Position numbers and translations under genes: made by a program. The notes under the pieces were generated by a model. That model was not told the origin of the DNA, ran no database searches, and saw nothing but the letters and a program-made list of their open reading frames with translations. From Burkholderia pseudomultivorans (lineage in GTDB: Bacteria > Pseudomonadota > Gammaproteobacteria > Burkholderiales > Burkholderiaceae), in contig NZ_CP013378.1 of NCBI RefSeq assembly GCF_001718415.1, forward strand, positions 2,542,001 through 2,606,000: a stretch of 64,000 nucleotides of DNA. Reading direction: 5' to 3'. The first letter of the stretch is position 1. Each line of letters starts with the position of its first letter. Shown here in pieces: positions 8,306-16,496 of the stretch.

Positions 8306-9052
8306 ATGGACTACCTGCTGACGCTTGCCGCCGATCCCGCCGTCTGGGCCGCGCTCCTGACCCTCGTCGTGATGGAGGTCGTGCTCGGCATCGACAACCT
8401 GATCTTCATCTCGATTCTGAGCAACAAGCTGCCCGAGGCGCAGCGCGCCCGCACGCAGCGGCTCGGCATCGCGCTCGCGCTGGTGATGCGCCTCGCGCTG
8501 CTCGGCACCGTCGCCTGGATCGCGCGCCTCACCGAGCCGGTGTTCTCGCTGTTCGACCATGCGTTTTCGTGGCGCGACATGATCCTGCTGTCGGGCGGCC
8601 TGTTCCTGGTCTGGAAGGCGACCACCGAGATCCATCATCACGTGTCGCGCGACGGCGGCAGCGACGGCGCGTCCGGCGGCGCGGCCGGCCTGACGATGTG
8701 GGCGGCGGTCGGCCAGATCCTGATGCTCGACATCGTGTTCTCGATCGACAGCATCGTGACGGCGATCGGCATGACCGAGCACATCCCGATCATGTTCGTC
8801 GCGGTCATCGCCGCCGTGACCGTGATGCTGTTCGCCGCGCAGCCGCTCGCGCGCTTCATCGACCGCAACCCGACCGTCGTGATGCTGGCGCTGTCGTTCC
8901 TGGTCGTGATCGGCATGACGCTGATTGCGGAAGGCTTCGGCTCGCACGTGCCGAAGGGCTATATCTACGCGGCGATGGCGTTCTCCGCGTTCGTCGAAGG
9001 CATGAACATGCTGGCGCGGCGCGCGAAGGCCAAGCGCGCGGAAGGCCACTGA
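8306..9052 (+). CDS. TerC family integral membrane protein
   Basis: Membrane protein of 248 residues of the TerC/Alx (YjbE/YgdQ-like) family, implicated in metal ion, mainly manganese, export and tellurite resistance. Seven or so hydrophobic segments are seen. The two diagnostic acidic motifs are GIDN at 28-31 and SIDS at 146-149, each within a membrane segment in the two inverted halves. A His-containing loop (TEIHHHVS) lies between. The ATG at 8306 begins [12 protein letters not shown] short GC hairpin (9059-9067 with 9070-9078) follows the stop. No yybP-ykoY-type manganese riboswitch fits in the short leader. The divergent NhaR-like gene probably controls it (inference). Confidence 0.85.
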   Translation: MDYLLTLAADPAVWAALLTLVVMEVVLGIDNLIFISILSNKLPEAQRARTQRLGIALALVMRLALLGTVAWIARLTEPVFSLFDHAFSWRDMILLSGGLFLVWKATTEIHHHVSRDGGSDGASGGAAGLTMWAAVGQILMLDIVFSIDSIVTAIGMTEHIPIMFVAVIAAVTVMLFAAQPLARFIDRNPTVVMLALSFLVVIGMTLIAEGFGSHVPKGYIYAAMAFSAFVEGMNMLARRAKAKRAEGH

Positions 9053-9124
9053 GTGATGCCTGCCGCCGTGGCGGCAGGTTCGAGCGGATGCCGGCGGCCT
9101 CCGCATGCTGAAAGGAGCGACACG

Positions 9125-9427
9125 ATGAAATGTCCCGTCTGCAAGACGCCCGACCTGCTGATGGCCGAGCGCCAGTCGATCGAGATCGATTACTGCCCTG
9201 CGTGCCGCGGCGTGTGGCTCGATCGCGGCGAACTCGACAAGCTGATTGCGCGCGATGCCGGCGACGCGCCGGTGCGCCGCGATCACGCGGCCGCGCCAGG
9301 CGATGCATGCGCATCCCGCGCTCGCGACGACGCGTGGGGCCGCGACGGCCGCCCGCACGACGACCGGTCCCGACACGACGGCCGGCGTCGGCGCCGATCG
9401 CTGTTCGACCGGTTCGACTTCGATTGA
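9125..9427 (+). CDS. Zinc-ribbon protein (zf-TFIIB domain)
   Basis: Small protein of 100 residues. The first 40 residues form a TFIIB-type zinc ribbon with C3, C6, C24 and C27 and the family signature WLDRGELDKL. The remaining 60 residues are strongly charged (Arg, Asp, His), probably disordered, ending in LFDRFDFD. The ATG at 9125 follows AAGGAG; in-frame upstream ATGs lack a ribosome site. It is 72 bases after the TerC gene in the same direction, possibly co-transcribed, and is followed by a strong terminator. The role of this family is unknown; nucleic-acid or protein binding is only a guess. Confidence 0.75.
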   Translation: MKCPVCKTPDLLMAERQSIEIDYCPACRGVWLDRGELDKLIARDAGDAPVRRDHAAAPGDACASRARDDAWGRDGRPHDDRSRHDGRRRRRSLFDRFDFD

Positions 9428-9470
9428 ATGCGCTGCGTGCGGCCCGCGTGCCGGTGCGCGCCGGACGCGA

Positions 9471-9507
9471 AAAAGCCCCGCCCGACTGCATGTCCGGCGG
9501 GGCTTTT
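9471..9507. terminator. Bidirectional Rho-independent terminator
   Basis: Perfect 12-bp stem AAAAGCCCCGCC / GGCGGGGCTTTT with a 13-base loop. T-runs result on both strands, so it can end both the zinc-ribbon transcript and the convergent hsp20 transcript. Confidence 0.88.
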
Positions 9508-9538
9508 CATTACGCGCCGCGCTGCGGCGCGCGTTCGC

Positions 9539-9949
9539 TTACGCGTTGCCGGCCGTCACGTCGATCCGGCGCGGCCGGCTTTCCTCGCGACGCGGGATGG
9601 TCAGCGTCAGCACGCCGTCGCGCAGGTTCGCCTCGATCCGCGACGTGTCGAGATCGGGGCTCAGCACGAAGCTGCGGGCAAAGCGCGGCGCGCGCACTTC
9701 GGCGTGACGCACGCGCAGTTCGGACGGCGTGTCGATGCGCGTGTCGGCTTCGATCGTCAGCGTGTTGTCGTGCACCTTCACGTCGAGATTCTCGCGCGGC
9801 ACGCCGGGCAGGTCGGCCCACAGCGTGACGCCGCGGCCGTCCTCGACGATGTCGACCGCCGGCATCGCGGCAGGGCGGCGCACGCTTTCTGTCGCAGCCG
9901 CGGGAGCGGCGCCCGTCTGGCGTTCGGTCAGGATCTGGCTCGTATTCAT
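9539..9949 (-). CDS. Hsp20/alpha-crystallin small heat-shock protein
   Basis: Cytoplasmic ATP-independent holdase of 136 residues that binds unfolding proteins. The alpha-crystallin domain runs from about residue 30 to 125: VDIVEDGRGVTLWADLPGV, the central NTLTIEA strand and the family-defining ANLRDGVLTLTIPR. The C-terminal I-x-I anchor is weak here (RRIDVTAGNA). It lies 17 bases after the first Hsp20 gene with its own GAGGAG site, so the pair form an operon. Paired, divergent Hsp20 proteins often form hetero-oligomers; that is an inference for this pair. Confidence 0.9.
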   Translation of the reverse strand: MNTSQILTERQTGAAPAAATESVRRPAAMPAVDIVEDGRGVTLWADLPGVPRENLDVKVHDNTLTIEADTRIDTPSELRVRHAEVRAPRFARSFVLSPDLDTSRIEANLRDGVLTLTIPRREESRPRRIDVTAGNA

Positions 9950-9966
9950 GTCGTTCTCCTCAGCGA

Positions 9967-10407
9967 TTAATGGACGGCGATCGCGCGCGGCTTCGATGCT
10001 TCGCGGCGTCCGACACGGATCAGCAGACAGCCGTTTTCATAGCGGGCGCTGACCTTGTCGGGGTCCGCGTTCTGCGGCAGCTCGACGACGCGGCGGAACG
10101 TACCGTGAAAGCGCTCCTGCGCATACGCGCGCACGTCGTCGCCTGCGCCCTGGGGCGCGCGCTTGCGCTCGCCGCTGATCGTCAGCAGGTCCTTGTCGAT
10201 CGACACGTCGAAGTCGGTCGCAGCCATGCCGGGCGCGAATGCGACGATTTCGATCGCATCGTCGGTGGCGCCGACGTTCAGCGCCGGGAAGGCGTTCGGC
10301 CGCACTGCGCGGATGCCGGACGGGAGTTCGCCGAACAGGTTCGCCATCTGCCGCTGCACGCGGGCGAATTCGTCGAACAGGTCGTTGCCGAAATGGATAC
10401 CGCTCAT
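9967..10407 (-). CDS. Hsp20/alpha-crystallin small heat-shock protein
   Basis: Second small heat-shock protein, 146 residues and first gene of the pair. The N-terminus FDEFARVQRQMANLFGELP is typical of class A bacterial Hsp20. The alpha-crystallin domain follows, with IEIVAFAPGMAATDFDVS, DLLTISGERK and a late ARYENGCLLIRVGR. The ATG at 10407 is preceded by GGAGG; the open frame continues upstream to 10572 but without a start signal. A sigma-32-like promoter lies about 125 bases upstream. Residues differ widely from its neighbour at 9539-9949, so the two are not a recent duplication. Confidence 0.9.
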   Translation of the reverse strand: MSGIHFGNDLFDEFARVQRQMANLFGELPSGIRAVRPNAFPALNVGATDDAIEIVAFAPGMAATDFDVSIDKDLLTISGERKRAPQGAGDDVRAYAQERFHGTFRRVVELPQNADPDKVSARYENGCLLIRVGRREASKPRAIAVH

Positions 10408-10529
10408 GTTGGTCCTCCGGAACAGGATGCACGGGAGACGCGACGGCGCGCCGTCGATGACGGGCGCGACCGGCTTCTCCAGCGGGTCGGAACGGGCAGC
10501 GCGCTGCATGCGGCCGCGGGGTGAAGCGT

Positions 10530-10558
10530 AATTAGTGACCGCTGCCGCGCATTTCAAG
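10530..10558 (-). promoter_or_regulatory. Sigma-32-like heat-shock promoter of the hsp20 pair
   Basis: Minus-strand CTTGAAA (10558-10552), an exact heat-shock -35 element, followed after 14 bases by CACTAATT (10537-10530), a partial match to the CCCCATTT -10 element. The spacing agrees with known sigma-32 promoters. The implied leader to the ATG at 10407 is about 115 bases. Confidence 0.6.
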
Positions 10559-10648
10559 AGCGCGGCATGCAATCTTCGTCGGCGCGCGCGGACGCGGTTC
10601 GATGCGACAATCGCCGCGCCATCAACGAATCACGGAGACGGGACGCAT

Positions 10649-11566
10649 ATGGACATTCAACGCATCGCGATCGTCGGCGCCGGCGTGATCGGCGCGAGCT
10701 GGGCCGCTTTCTATCTGTCGAAGGGCTTCGACGTCGTCGCGACCGACCCCGCGCCGCGGGCCGACGCACGACTGCGCGACGCGCTCGCCGCGTTTCTCGG
10801 CGAGCGCGCCGACGAGCTGTCGAAGCGGCTCGCGTTCGACGCCGATCTCGAGCGCGCGCTCGACGGCGTCGATTTCGTGCAGGAAAACGGTCCCGAGCGG
10901 CTCGACCTGAAGCGCGAGCTGTATCGCCGGATGGACGACGTGCTGCCCGCGCAGGTGCTGATCGCGTCGAGTTCGTCGGGACTGAAGATGTCGGAGATCC
11001 AGACCGCGTGCGCGAAGCATCCGGAGCGCTGCCTGATCGCGCATCCGTTCAACCCGCCGCACCTGATTCCGCTCGTCGAACTGGTCGGCGGCAACGCGAC
11101 CGACAGCGACGCGATCGCGCGCGCGAAGACGTTCTACGATGCGCTCGGCAAGGAGACGATCGTCCTCAACAAGGAGATGGCCGGACATGTCGCGAACCGG
11201 CTCGCGGCCGCGCTGTTTCGCGAGGTGTACCACCTCGTCGGCGAGGGCGTCGTGAGCGTCGCCGACGCGGACAAGGCCGTCGCATGGGGGCCCGGGCTGC
11301 GCTGGGCGCTGATGGGGCAGTGCCTGACCTATCACCTCGGCGGCGGCGCGGGCGGCATCGCGCATTTCCTCGAGCACCTGTCGGGCCCGATGACGAGCTG
11401 GTGGGACGACCTCGGCACGCCGTCGTTCGACGCGGACGTCGATCGCAAGCTGATCGACGAATTGCGCGCGATCCAGGGCGCGCGCTCGATGCAGGACCTG
11501 GCGGCCGAGCGCGACCGGCTGCTGGTCGAGCTGATCGACGCGCGGCGGCGCAGCTTCCTGCCGTAA
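10649..11566 (+). CDS. 3-hydroxyacyl-CoA dehydrogenase family NAD-binding protein
   Basis: Cytoplasmic oxidoreductase of 305 residues. It shows the Rossmann NAD site GAGVIG (10-15), a conserved VQENGPERLDLK segment, the catalytic-region motif HPFNPP (132-137) and an NEMAGHVANRL-type helix (here NKEMAGHVANRL). The C-terminal helical domain follows. Length and sequence pattern resemble carnitine 3-dehydrogenase and L-gulonate 3-dehydrogenase (lambda-crystallin) more than the fatty acid oxidation enzymes. It is a stand-alone gene with no thioesterase or carnitine genes beside it, so the substrate stays open. The ATG at 10649 follows GGAGACGGG. Confidence 0.8.
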   Translation: MDIQRIAIVGAGVIGASWAAFYLSKGFDVVATDPAPRADARLRDALAAFLGERADELSKRLAFDADLERALDGVDFVQENGPERLDLKRELYRRMDDVLPAQVLIASSSSGLKMSEIQTACAKHPERCLIAHPFNPPHLIPLVELVGGNATDSDAIARAKTFYDALGKETIVLNKEMAGHVANRLAAALFREVYHLVGEGVVSVADADKAVAWGPGLRWALMGQCLTYHLGGGAGGIAHFLEHLSGPMTSWWDDLGTPSFDADVDRKLIDELRAIQGARSMQDLAAERDRLLVELIDARRRSFLP

Positions 11567-11606
11567 CGGCGCGCAGCGCGGCAACGCGCGTCGGCAGGCG
11601 GCCCGG

Positions 11607-11879
11607 CTACTGTTGCTGCGAGACCGCCTGCGGCGCCCGGTCGAGCCATGCCGGATGCGCGGCCTGGATCAGTTCGCGATTGCGCGCGCGGGTGCGGTCG
11701 CTCGGCGGGTAGTCGCCGTCGGTCGTCGGCAGGTCGCCGTCGAGGTAAGCCTGTTTCAGCTGCGCGATGACGTCCGCGCGCGTCAGGCCCGGGTCGGGCA
11801 GCGCAGCGTCGGTCTGGGCGAAGGCGGGGGACAGCAGCGCGGCCGCAGCGGTCGCGACGGCGAATCGCATCACGTTCAT
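11607..11879 (-). CDS. DUF4148 domain secreted protein
   Basis: Small exported protein of 90 residues with a signal peptide ending at SPAFA-QT. The mature part has the DUF4148 pattern: LTRADVIAQLKQAYLDGDLP, then TDGDYPPSD and a C-terminal amphipathic segment. This family is abundant and paralogous in Burkholderia and has no assigned function. It is a single gene, convergent with the dehydrogenase at 10649-11566. Confidence 0.75.
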   Translation of the reverse strand: MNVMRFAVATAAAALLSPAFAQTDAALPDPGLTRADVIAQLKQAYLDGDLPTTDGDYPPSDRTRARNRELIQAAHPAWLDRAPQAVSQQQ

Positions 11880-12028
11880 GGTGCACGCTCCAATCGAAAA
11901 GGGACGGCGAAAATACGCGGCGCAAGCCGTGCGTTTTCCGGACGTCCCATTGTCGGGAGCGGGTGCTGCGAGGACGCTGACGCGTCGCGGGCAGCGCTGT
12001 CAGCCGCGCTGCGGCAAGCGGGGCGCGG

Positions 12029-12877
12029 CTACAGCTGGGCGGCCGCCGCGATCAGCGTCGCTTCGAGCGCGAGCGTCGAGCGCGACGCGGCGGCGGGGCG
12101 GTCGATCACGTATTCGAGTTCGCCGAGTTCGGGCAAGCCGGCGTCGAGCCGCGCGAGCCCGGCCGGGATCACGTAGCCGGCGAACGCGCTGACGCCGAGC
12201 CCCGCGCTCGCGGCCGCGCGCAGCACCGCGACGCTGCTGCTGACCACCGCGATCCGGTACGGCCGCCCGACCGCCTCCAGCGATTCGAGCACGCGGCGGC
12301 GCGACACGCTCGGCTCCGGATGCATCGCGAGCGGCAGCACGGTCTCGTGGCCCGTGATGCGCGAATCGGGGCCGGTGCACCAGTACAGCGGCTCGCTGCG
12401 GATCACGCGGCCGCGCCGGCTGCCGGCGATCCGTTTCGCGAACACGAGATCGTGCCGGCCCTCGTCGAGCGCGTCGAACAGGTCGCCCGACAGGCCGGTG
12501 GCGATCGCGAGCTCGACGTCCGGATTGCGCTGCACGAAGCTCGCGAGCGCGGCCGTCAGGTGCGCGGACGCGAAATCCTCGGACATCGCGAGCCGCACCT
12601 TGCCCGACAGCGGCGGCCCGCACACCGACGTGACGGCCTCGTCCATCAGCTCGAGGATGCGCACCGCGTAGCGAAACAGCGCGTCGCCGTGCTGCGACAG
12701 CCGCACGTTGCGCGTGTCGCGCTCGAACAGCGGCCGGTCCAGCAACTCCTCGAGACGGCGGATGTGCTGGCTGACGGTCGACTGCGACAGGCTCACGCGT
12801 TCGGACGCGGCGGTGAAGCTGCCGGACTGGGCGACGGCGACGAAGCTGCGCAGCAGCTCGGGCGGTAACGGGCGCAT
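12029..12877 (-). CDS. mdcR: LysR-family regulator of malonate utilisation (MdcR-like)
   Basis: LysR regulator of 282 residues with an N-terminal winged helix (LLRSFVAVAQSGSFTAASER, SQSTVSQHIRRLEELL) and a substrate-binding domain. I chose the ATG at 12877; the longer frame to 13012 has no ribosome site and would cover the promoter. It is divergent from madL and directly borders the malonate operon, the standard place of MdcR, which activates malonate genes in Klebsiella and Acinetobacter. A 28-base sequence 12 bases in front of its start recurs before mdcA with the same distance to a -10 box, which supports it as the activator of both units and as autoregulator (inference). Confidence 0.75.
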   Translation of the reverse strand: MRPLPPELLRSFVAVAQSGSFTAASERVSLSQSTVSQHIRRLEELLDRPLFERDTRNVRLSQHGDALFRYAVRILELMDEAVTSVCGPPLSGKVRLAMSEDFASAHLTAALASFVQRNPDVELAIATGLSGDLFDALDEGRHDLVFAKRIAGSRRGRVIRSEPLYWCTGPDSRITGHETVLPLAMHPEPSVSRRRVLESLEAVGRPYRIAVVSSSVAVLRAAASAGLGVSAFAGYVIPAGLARLDAGLPELGELEYVIDRPAAASRSTLALEATLIAAAAQL

Positions 12878-12888
12878 TGCTAAATCCA

Positions 12889-12940
12889 CTGAATCGGTTT
12901 CGACAACTTCATAAATGGCCGGAGGCGGCGGGGCTAGTAT
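12889..12940 (+). promoter_or_regulatory. Promoter/operator for madLM, copy 1
   Basis: A 28-base element at 12889-12916 (beginning CTGAATCGGTTTCG) with TGAA/TTCA ends, followed after 18 bases by a -10 box TAGTAT at 12935-12940. The same element and the same 18-base spacing occur before mdcA at 14438-14489 (23 of 28 bases identical). It probably binds the LysR regulator whose ATG is 12 bases away on the other strand. The implied leader to madL is about 250 bases. Confidence 0.7.
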
Positions 12941-13197
12941 CGGATCACGCACCGGTGCGCCCGCATGGCAGGCCAGCCGGATGCGTCGCCCGTGTCGCGC
13001 CGGCGGCTGCATCGGTCAGTCTACGGCGTCCGGCCCGAAACCGCATCATCCCATCGACCGCCCGAGAACGCGTCCGCACGACGGCGCGCCGGGCCGCGGC
13101 GCACCGCCGCAGGAGACAGCCCGGCCCGCAAGCGCCGGGCGCCGCACGCCTCCTGCGGACGGCCAGGCGCCCGTCACGAAGAGACTGGAGACGACTC

Positions 13198-13593
13198 ATG
13201 ATCATCTACGGAACCGCGCTGCTGGCGTTCTGCCATCTGGCCGGGCTGTTTCTCGGCGACCTGCTGGGCGCCGCGATCGGCGTGAAGACCAACGTCGGCG
13301 GCGTCGGCATCGCGATGCTGCTGCTGATCTGCCTGCGGCTGTGGCTGCACCGGCGCGGCTGGCTGCCGAAGGAGACCGAGGCCGGCGTCGGCTTCTGGGG
13401 CGCGATGTACATCCCGGTCGTCGTCGCGATGGCCGCGAACCAGAACGTCGTCGCCGCGCTGAGGGGCGGGCCGGTCGCGCTGCTGGCCGCGGTCGGCGCG
13501 GTCGCGATCTGCGCGTGCTGCATTGCGGTACTGGTGCGCACCGGGCGCGACGACACGGCCTTCGCGGGCGTGCCGCAATTCGAAGAACAGTGA
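13198..13593 (+). CDS. madL: Malonate transporter subunit MadL
   Basis: Small inner-membrane subunit, 131 residues, of the two-component MadLM malonate:cation symporter. Four hydrophobic segments are seen: IIYGTALLAFCHLAGLF, VGGVGIAMLLLICLRLWL, GAMYIPVVVAMAANQNVVAA and VALLAAVGAVAICACCIAVL. The conserved LLGAAIGVKTNVGGVGIAMLL region is typical of MadL. The ATG at 13198 follows a GGAG site. madM starts 11 bases downstream and the decarboxylase genes follow in the same direction. Uptake of malonate for the decarboxylase is the inferred role. Confidence 0.9.
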   Translation: MIIYGTALLAFCHLAGLFLGDLLGAAIGVKTNVGGVGIAMLLLICLRLWLHRRGWLPKETEAGVGFWGAMYIPVVVAMAANQNVVAALRGGPVALLAAVGAVAICACCIAVLVRTGRDDTAFAGVPQFEEQ

Positions 13594-13604
13594 CGGAGGC
13601 CGCC

Positions 13605-14372
13605 ATGCTGCAGATGCTCGAAAAAGTCGTCGCCCACAACGGGCTCGTCGCGTCGTTCGCGCTGGTCGGCCTGATCATGTGGGTGTCGTCGATCGCGTCG
13701 CGCAAGCTCACGTTCGGCCGCGTGCACGGCTCCGCGATCGCGATCGTGATCGGCCTCGCGCTGGCCTACGTCGGCGGCGCATTCACCGGCGGCGAGAAAG
13801 GCATCGCCGACCTGCCGCTGTTCGCGGGCGTCGGGCTGATGGGCGGCGCGATGCTGCGCGATTTCGCGATCGTCGCGACCGCGTTCGAGGTGCAGCCGGC
13901 CGAAGCGCGCAAGGCCGGGCTGGTCGGCGTGCTGTCGCTGCTGCTCGGCACCGTGCTGCCGTTCATCGTCGGCGCGTGCATCGCGCGCGCGTTCGGCTAT
14001 ACCGATGCGGTCAGCATGACGACCATCGGCGCGGGCGCCGTCACCTACATCGTCGGGCCCGTCACGGGTGCGGCGATCGGCGCGAGTTCCGACGTGATCG
14101 CGCTGAGCATCGCGACCGGGCTCGTGAAGGCGATCATCGTGATGATCGGCACGCCGGTCGCGGCCGGCTTCATGGGCCTGAAGACGCCGCGCTCCGCGAT
14201 GATCTTCGGCGGCCTCGCGGGCACCGTCAGCGGCGTCAGCGCCGGGCTCGCGGCGACCGACCGCCGGCTCGTGCCGTACGGCGCGCTGGTCGCGACCTTC
14301 CATACCGGCGTCGGCTGCCTGCTCGGGCCGTCGGTGCTGTTCTTCACGACGCGCGCGCTGGTCGGCGCATAG
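13605..14372 (+). CDS. madM: Malonate transporter subunit MadM
   Basis: Larger subunit, 255 residues, of the MadLM malonate transporter, with about eight hydrophobic segments. Typical stretches are the N-terminal LEKVVAHNGLVASFALVG, GGAMLRDFAIVATAFEV and the Gly-rich GAGAVTYIVGPVTGAAIGAS. It partners with MadL and is encoded directly after it, with GGAGG before the ATG. About 65 bases after its stop a second promoter/operator copy begins, so mdcA may be expressed both by read-through and from its own promoter. Confidence 0.9.
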   Translation: MLQMLEKVVAHNGLVASFALVGLIMWVSSIASRKLTFGRVHGSAIAIVIGLALAYVGGAFTGGEKGIADLPLFAGVGLMGGAMLRDFAIVATAFEVQPAEARKAGLVGVLSLLLGTVLPFIVGACIARAFGYTDAVSMTTIGAGAVTYIVGPVTGAAIGASSDVIALSIATGLVKAIIVMIGTPVAAGFMGLKTPRSAMIFGGLAGTVSGVSAGLAATDRRLVPYGALVATFHTGVGCLLGPSVLFFTTRALVGA

Positions 14373-14437
14373 CGCGGCGGGGCCTGCGCGCCGCGTCCGC
14401 ACGGGCAGCGCGCAGGACGCATCCATCGCGGCCGCCT

Positions 14438-14489
14438 CTGAGTCGGATTCGGCAACATCATCAATCGGCGGCGGCGCCAGGCTTAGAAT
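14438..14489 (+). promoter_or_regulatory. Promoter/operator for mdcA, copy 2
   Basis: A 28-base element at 14438-14465 (beginning CTGAGTCGGATTCG), 18 bases, then the -10 box TAGAAT at 14484-14489. The layout duplicates the element before madL, differing at only five positions, each five bases apart. The implied transcript start near 14496 leaves a leader of about 26 bases to the mdcA ATG, much shorter than at madL. Confidence 0.7.
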
Positions 14490-14521
14490 GCCGCTGGACC
14501 ATCGAAGCAGGAGAACTGTTC

Positions 14522-16168
14522 ATGACGGGATGGAATCACGCGCGGCAGGCGCGCGATGCACGCCTCGCGGCCGGCGCGCCGTTCGCGCGCGGCAAGCGGG
14601 TCGATGCGCGCGACGCGGTGGCGCTGCTCGAAGCGGTGCTGCGCCCCGGCGATCGCGTTTGCCTCGAAGGCGACAACCAGAAGCAGGCCGACCTGCTCGC
14701 GACGGCGCTCGCCGACGTCGACAGCGCGAAGGTGCACGACCTGCACATGGTGCAGTCGGGCGTCGTGCTGCCCGAGCATCTCGACGTGTTCGAGCGCGGC
14801 ATCGCGAAGCGCCTCGATTTCGCGTATTCGGGCCCGCAGTCGCAGCGGATCGCGAAGCTGCTGTTCGGCGGCAAGATCGCGCTCGGCGCGGTGCATACCT
14901 ACCTCGAGCTGTTCGCGCGCTACTTCATCGACCTCACGCCGCACGTCGCGCTGATCGCGGCGGTCAGCGCCGACGCCGACGGCAACCTGTATACGGGCCC
15001 GAACACCGAGGACACGCCGACCGTCGTCGAGGCGACCGCGTTCAAGGACGGCATCGTGATCGCGCAGGTCGACCGCATCGTCGACAAGGTGCCGCGCGTC
15101 GACATTCCGGGCGACCGCGTGCATTTCGTCGTCGAGGCGGGCCGCCCGTTCTACGTCGAGCCGCTGTTCACGCGCGATCCGGCTGCGATCACCGAAACGC
15201 AGATCCTGACTGCGATGCTCGCGATCAAGGGCATCTACGAGCCGTACGGCATCAAGCGCCTGAACCACGGGATCGGCTTCAACACCGCGGCGATCGAGCT
15301 GCTGCTGCCGACCTACGGCGCGAAGCTCGGGCTGAAGGGCAAGGTCTGTACGCATTGGGCGCTGAACCCGCATCCGACGCTGATCCCGGCGATCGAATCG
15401 GGCTGGGTCGAGCAGATCCACTGCTTCGGTTCCGAAGTCGGGATGGACGAATACATCCGCGCGCGCTCCGACGTGTGGTTCACGGGCCCGGACGGCTCGC
15501 TGCGTTCGAACCGCGCGTTCTGCCAGACGGCCGGCCTCTATGCGTGCGACATGTTCATCGGCTCGACGCTGCAGATCGATCTGTCCGGCCATTCGTCGAC
15601 GGTCACGGCCGAGCGCATCGCCGGCTTCGGCGGCGCGCCGAACATGGGCAGCGACGCGCGCGGGCGGCGTCATCCGAGCGAACCGTGGCTGAAGGCCGGC
15701 GCGGAAGCCGATCCTGATACGCCGGCCGCGCTGCGGCGCGGGCGCAAGCTGGTCGTGCAGATCGGCGAGACCTTCGGCGACAAGAACGTGCCGATGTTCG
15801 TCGAGAAGCTCGACGCGCTGAAGCTCGCCGACAAGCTGCAGCTCGATCTCGCGCCGATCATGGTCTACGGCGACGACGTCACGCACATCGTCACCGAGGA
15901 GGGGATCGCGAACCTGCTGATGTGCCGCGACCGCGACGAGCGCGAACAGGCGATTCGCGGCGTCGCCGGCTATACGGAGATCGGCCGCGGCCGCGACCGC
16001 AGGATGGTCGAGCGGCTGCGCGAGCGCGGCGTGATCCGCCGCCCGGAGGATCTCGGCATCGATCCGCTCGACGCCGACCGCCGCTGGCTCGCCGCGCGCT
16101 CGATCAAGGATCTCGTGCACTGGTCGGGCGGCCTGTATGCGCCGCCGGCCCGGTTCCGCAACTGGTGA
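14522..16168 (+). CDS. mdcA: Malonate decarboxylase subunit alpha (acyl-carrier-protein transferase)
   Basis: Cytoplasmic subunit of 548 residues that moves malonyl onto the carrier protein MdcC by exchange with acetyl. The sequence is the full-length MdcA type: N-terminal LEGDNQKQADLLATALADVD, HMVQSGVVLPEHLDVF, the Gly-rich GFGGAPNMGSDARGRRHPSE and a C-terminal LVQIGETFGDKNVP-like block (here VVQIGETFGDKN). The ATG at 14522 follows AGGAG. It is the first gene of mdcACDEGBH, in which later genes are mostly overlapping or a few bases apart. Its own promoter/operator is at 14438-14489. Confidence 0.95.
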   Translation: MTGWNHARQARDARLAAGAPFARGKRVDARDAVALLEAVLRPGDRVCLEGDNQKQADLLATALADVDSAKVHDLHMVQSGVVLPEHLDVFERGIAKRLDFAYSGPQSQRIAKLLFGGKIALGAVHTYLELFARYFIDLTPHVALIAAVSADADGNLYTGPNTEDTPTVVEATAFKDGIVIAQVDRIVDKVPRVDIPGDRVHFVVEAGRPFYVEPLFTRDPAAITETQILTAMLAIKGIYEPYGIKRLNHGIGFNTAAIELLLPTYGAKLGLKGKVCTHWALNPHPTLIPAIESGWVEQIHCFGSEVGMDEYIRARSDVWFTGPDGSLRSNRAFCQTAGLYACDMFIGSTLQIDLSGHSSTVTAERIAGFGGAPNMGSDARGRRHPSEPWLKAGAEADPDTPAALRRGRKLVVQIGETFGDKNVPMFVEKLDALKLADKLQLDLAPIMVYGDDVTHIVTEEGIANLLMCRDRDEREQAIRGVAGYTEIGRGRDRRMVERLRERGVIRRPEDLGIDPLDADRRWLAARSIKDLVHWSGGLYAPPARFRNW

Positions 16169-16178
16169 GGAAGACGGC

Positions 16179-16496
16179 ATGGAACAGTTGAACTATCGCT
16201 TCACCGCGCGCGAACGCGCGAAGGGCGAACGGGACTCGGCGCTCGTCGGCGTGGTCGCGTCCGGCAATCTCGAGGTGCTGGTCGAACGCACGCTGCCGGG
16301 CCGCGAATGCGAGATCGACATCCGCACCGCGGCGGTCGGTTTCGGCGCGGTCTGGCAGGCGGTCGTCGCGGACTTCGTCGAGCGGCGCACGCCGGGCGGC
16401 CTGAAGCTGTCGATCAACGACGGCGGCGCGCGGCCCGACATGGTGTCGCTGCGGCTCGCGCAGGCGGTGCGCGCGATCGAGGGGGACGCGGCATGA
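16179..16496 (+). CDS. mdcC: Malonate decarboxylase acyl-carrier protein (delta subunit)
   Basis: Acyl-carrier protein of 105 residues that holds the 2-(5-triphosphoribosyl)-3-dephospho-CoA prosthetic group. The likely attachment serine is Ser28 in GVVASGNLEVLVE, the conserved region of the family. It starts 10 bases after mdcA and overlaps mdcD by 4 bases (ATGA). Attachment of the cofactor needs MdcG and MdcB, both encoded downstream. Confidence 0.93.
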   Translation: MEQLNYRFTARERAKGERDSALVGVVASGNLEVLVERTLPGRECEIDIRTAAVGFGAVWQAVVADFVERRTPGGLKLSINDGGARPDMVSLRLAQAVRAIEGDAA

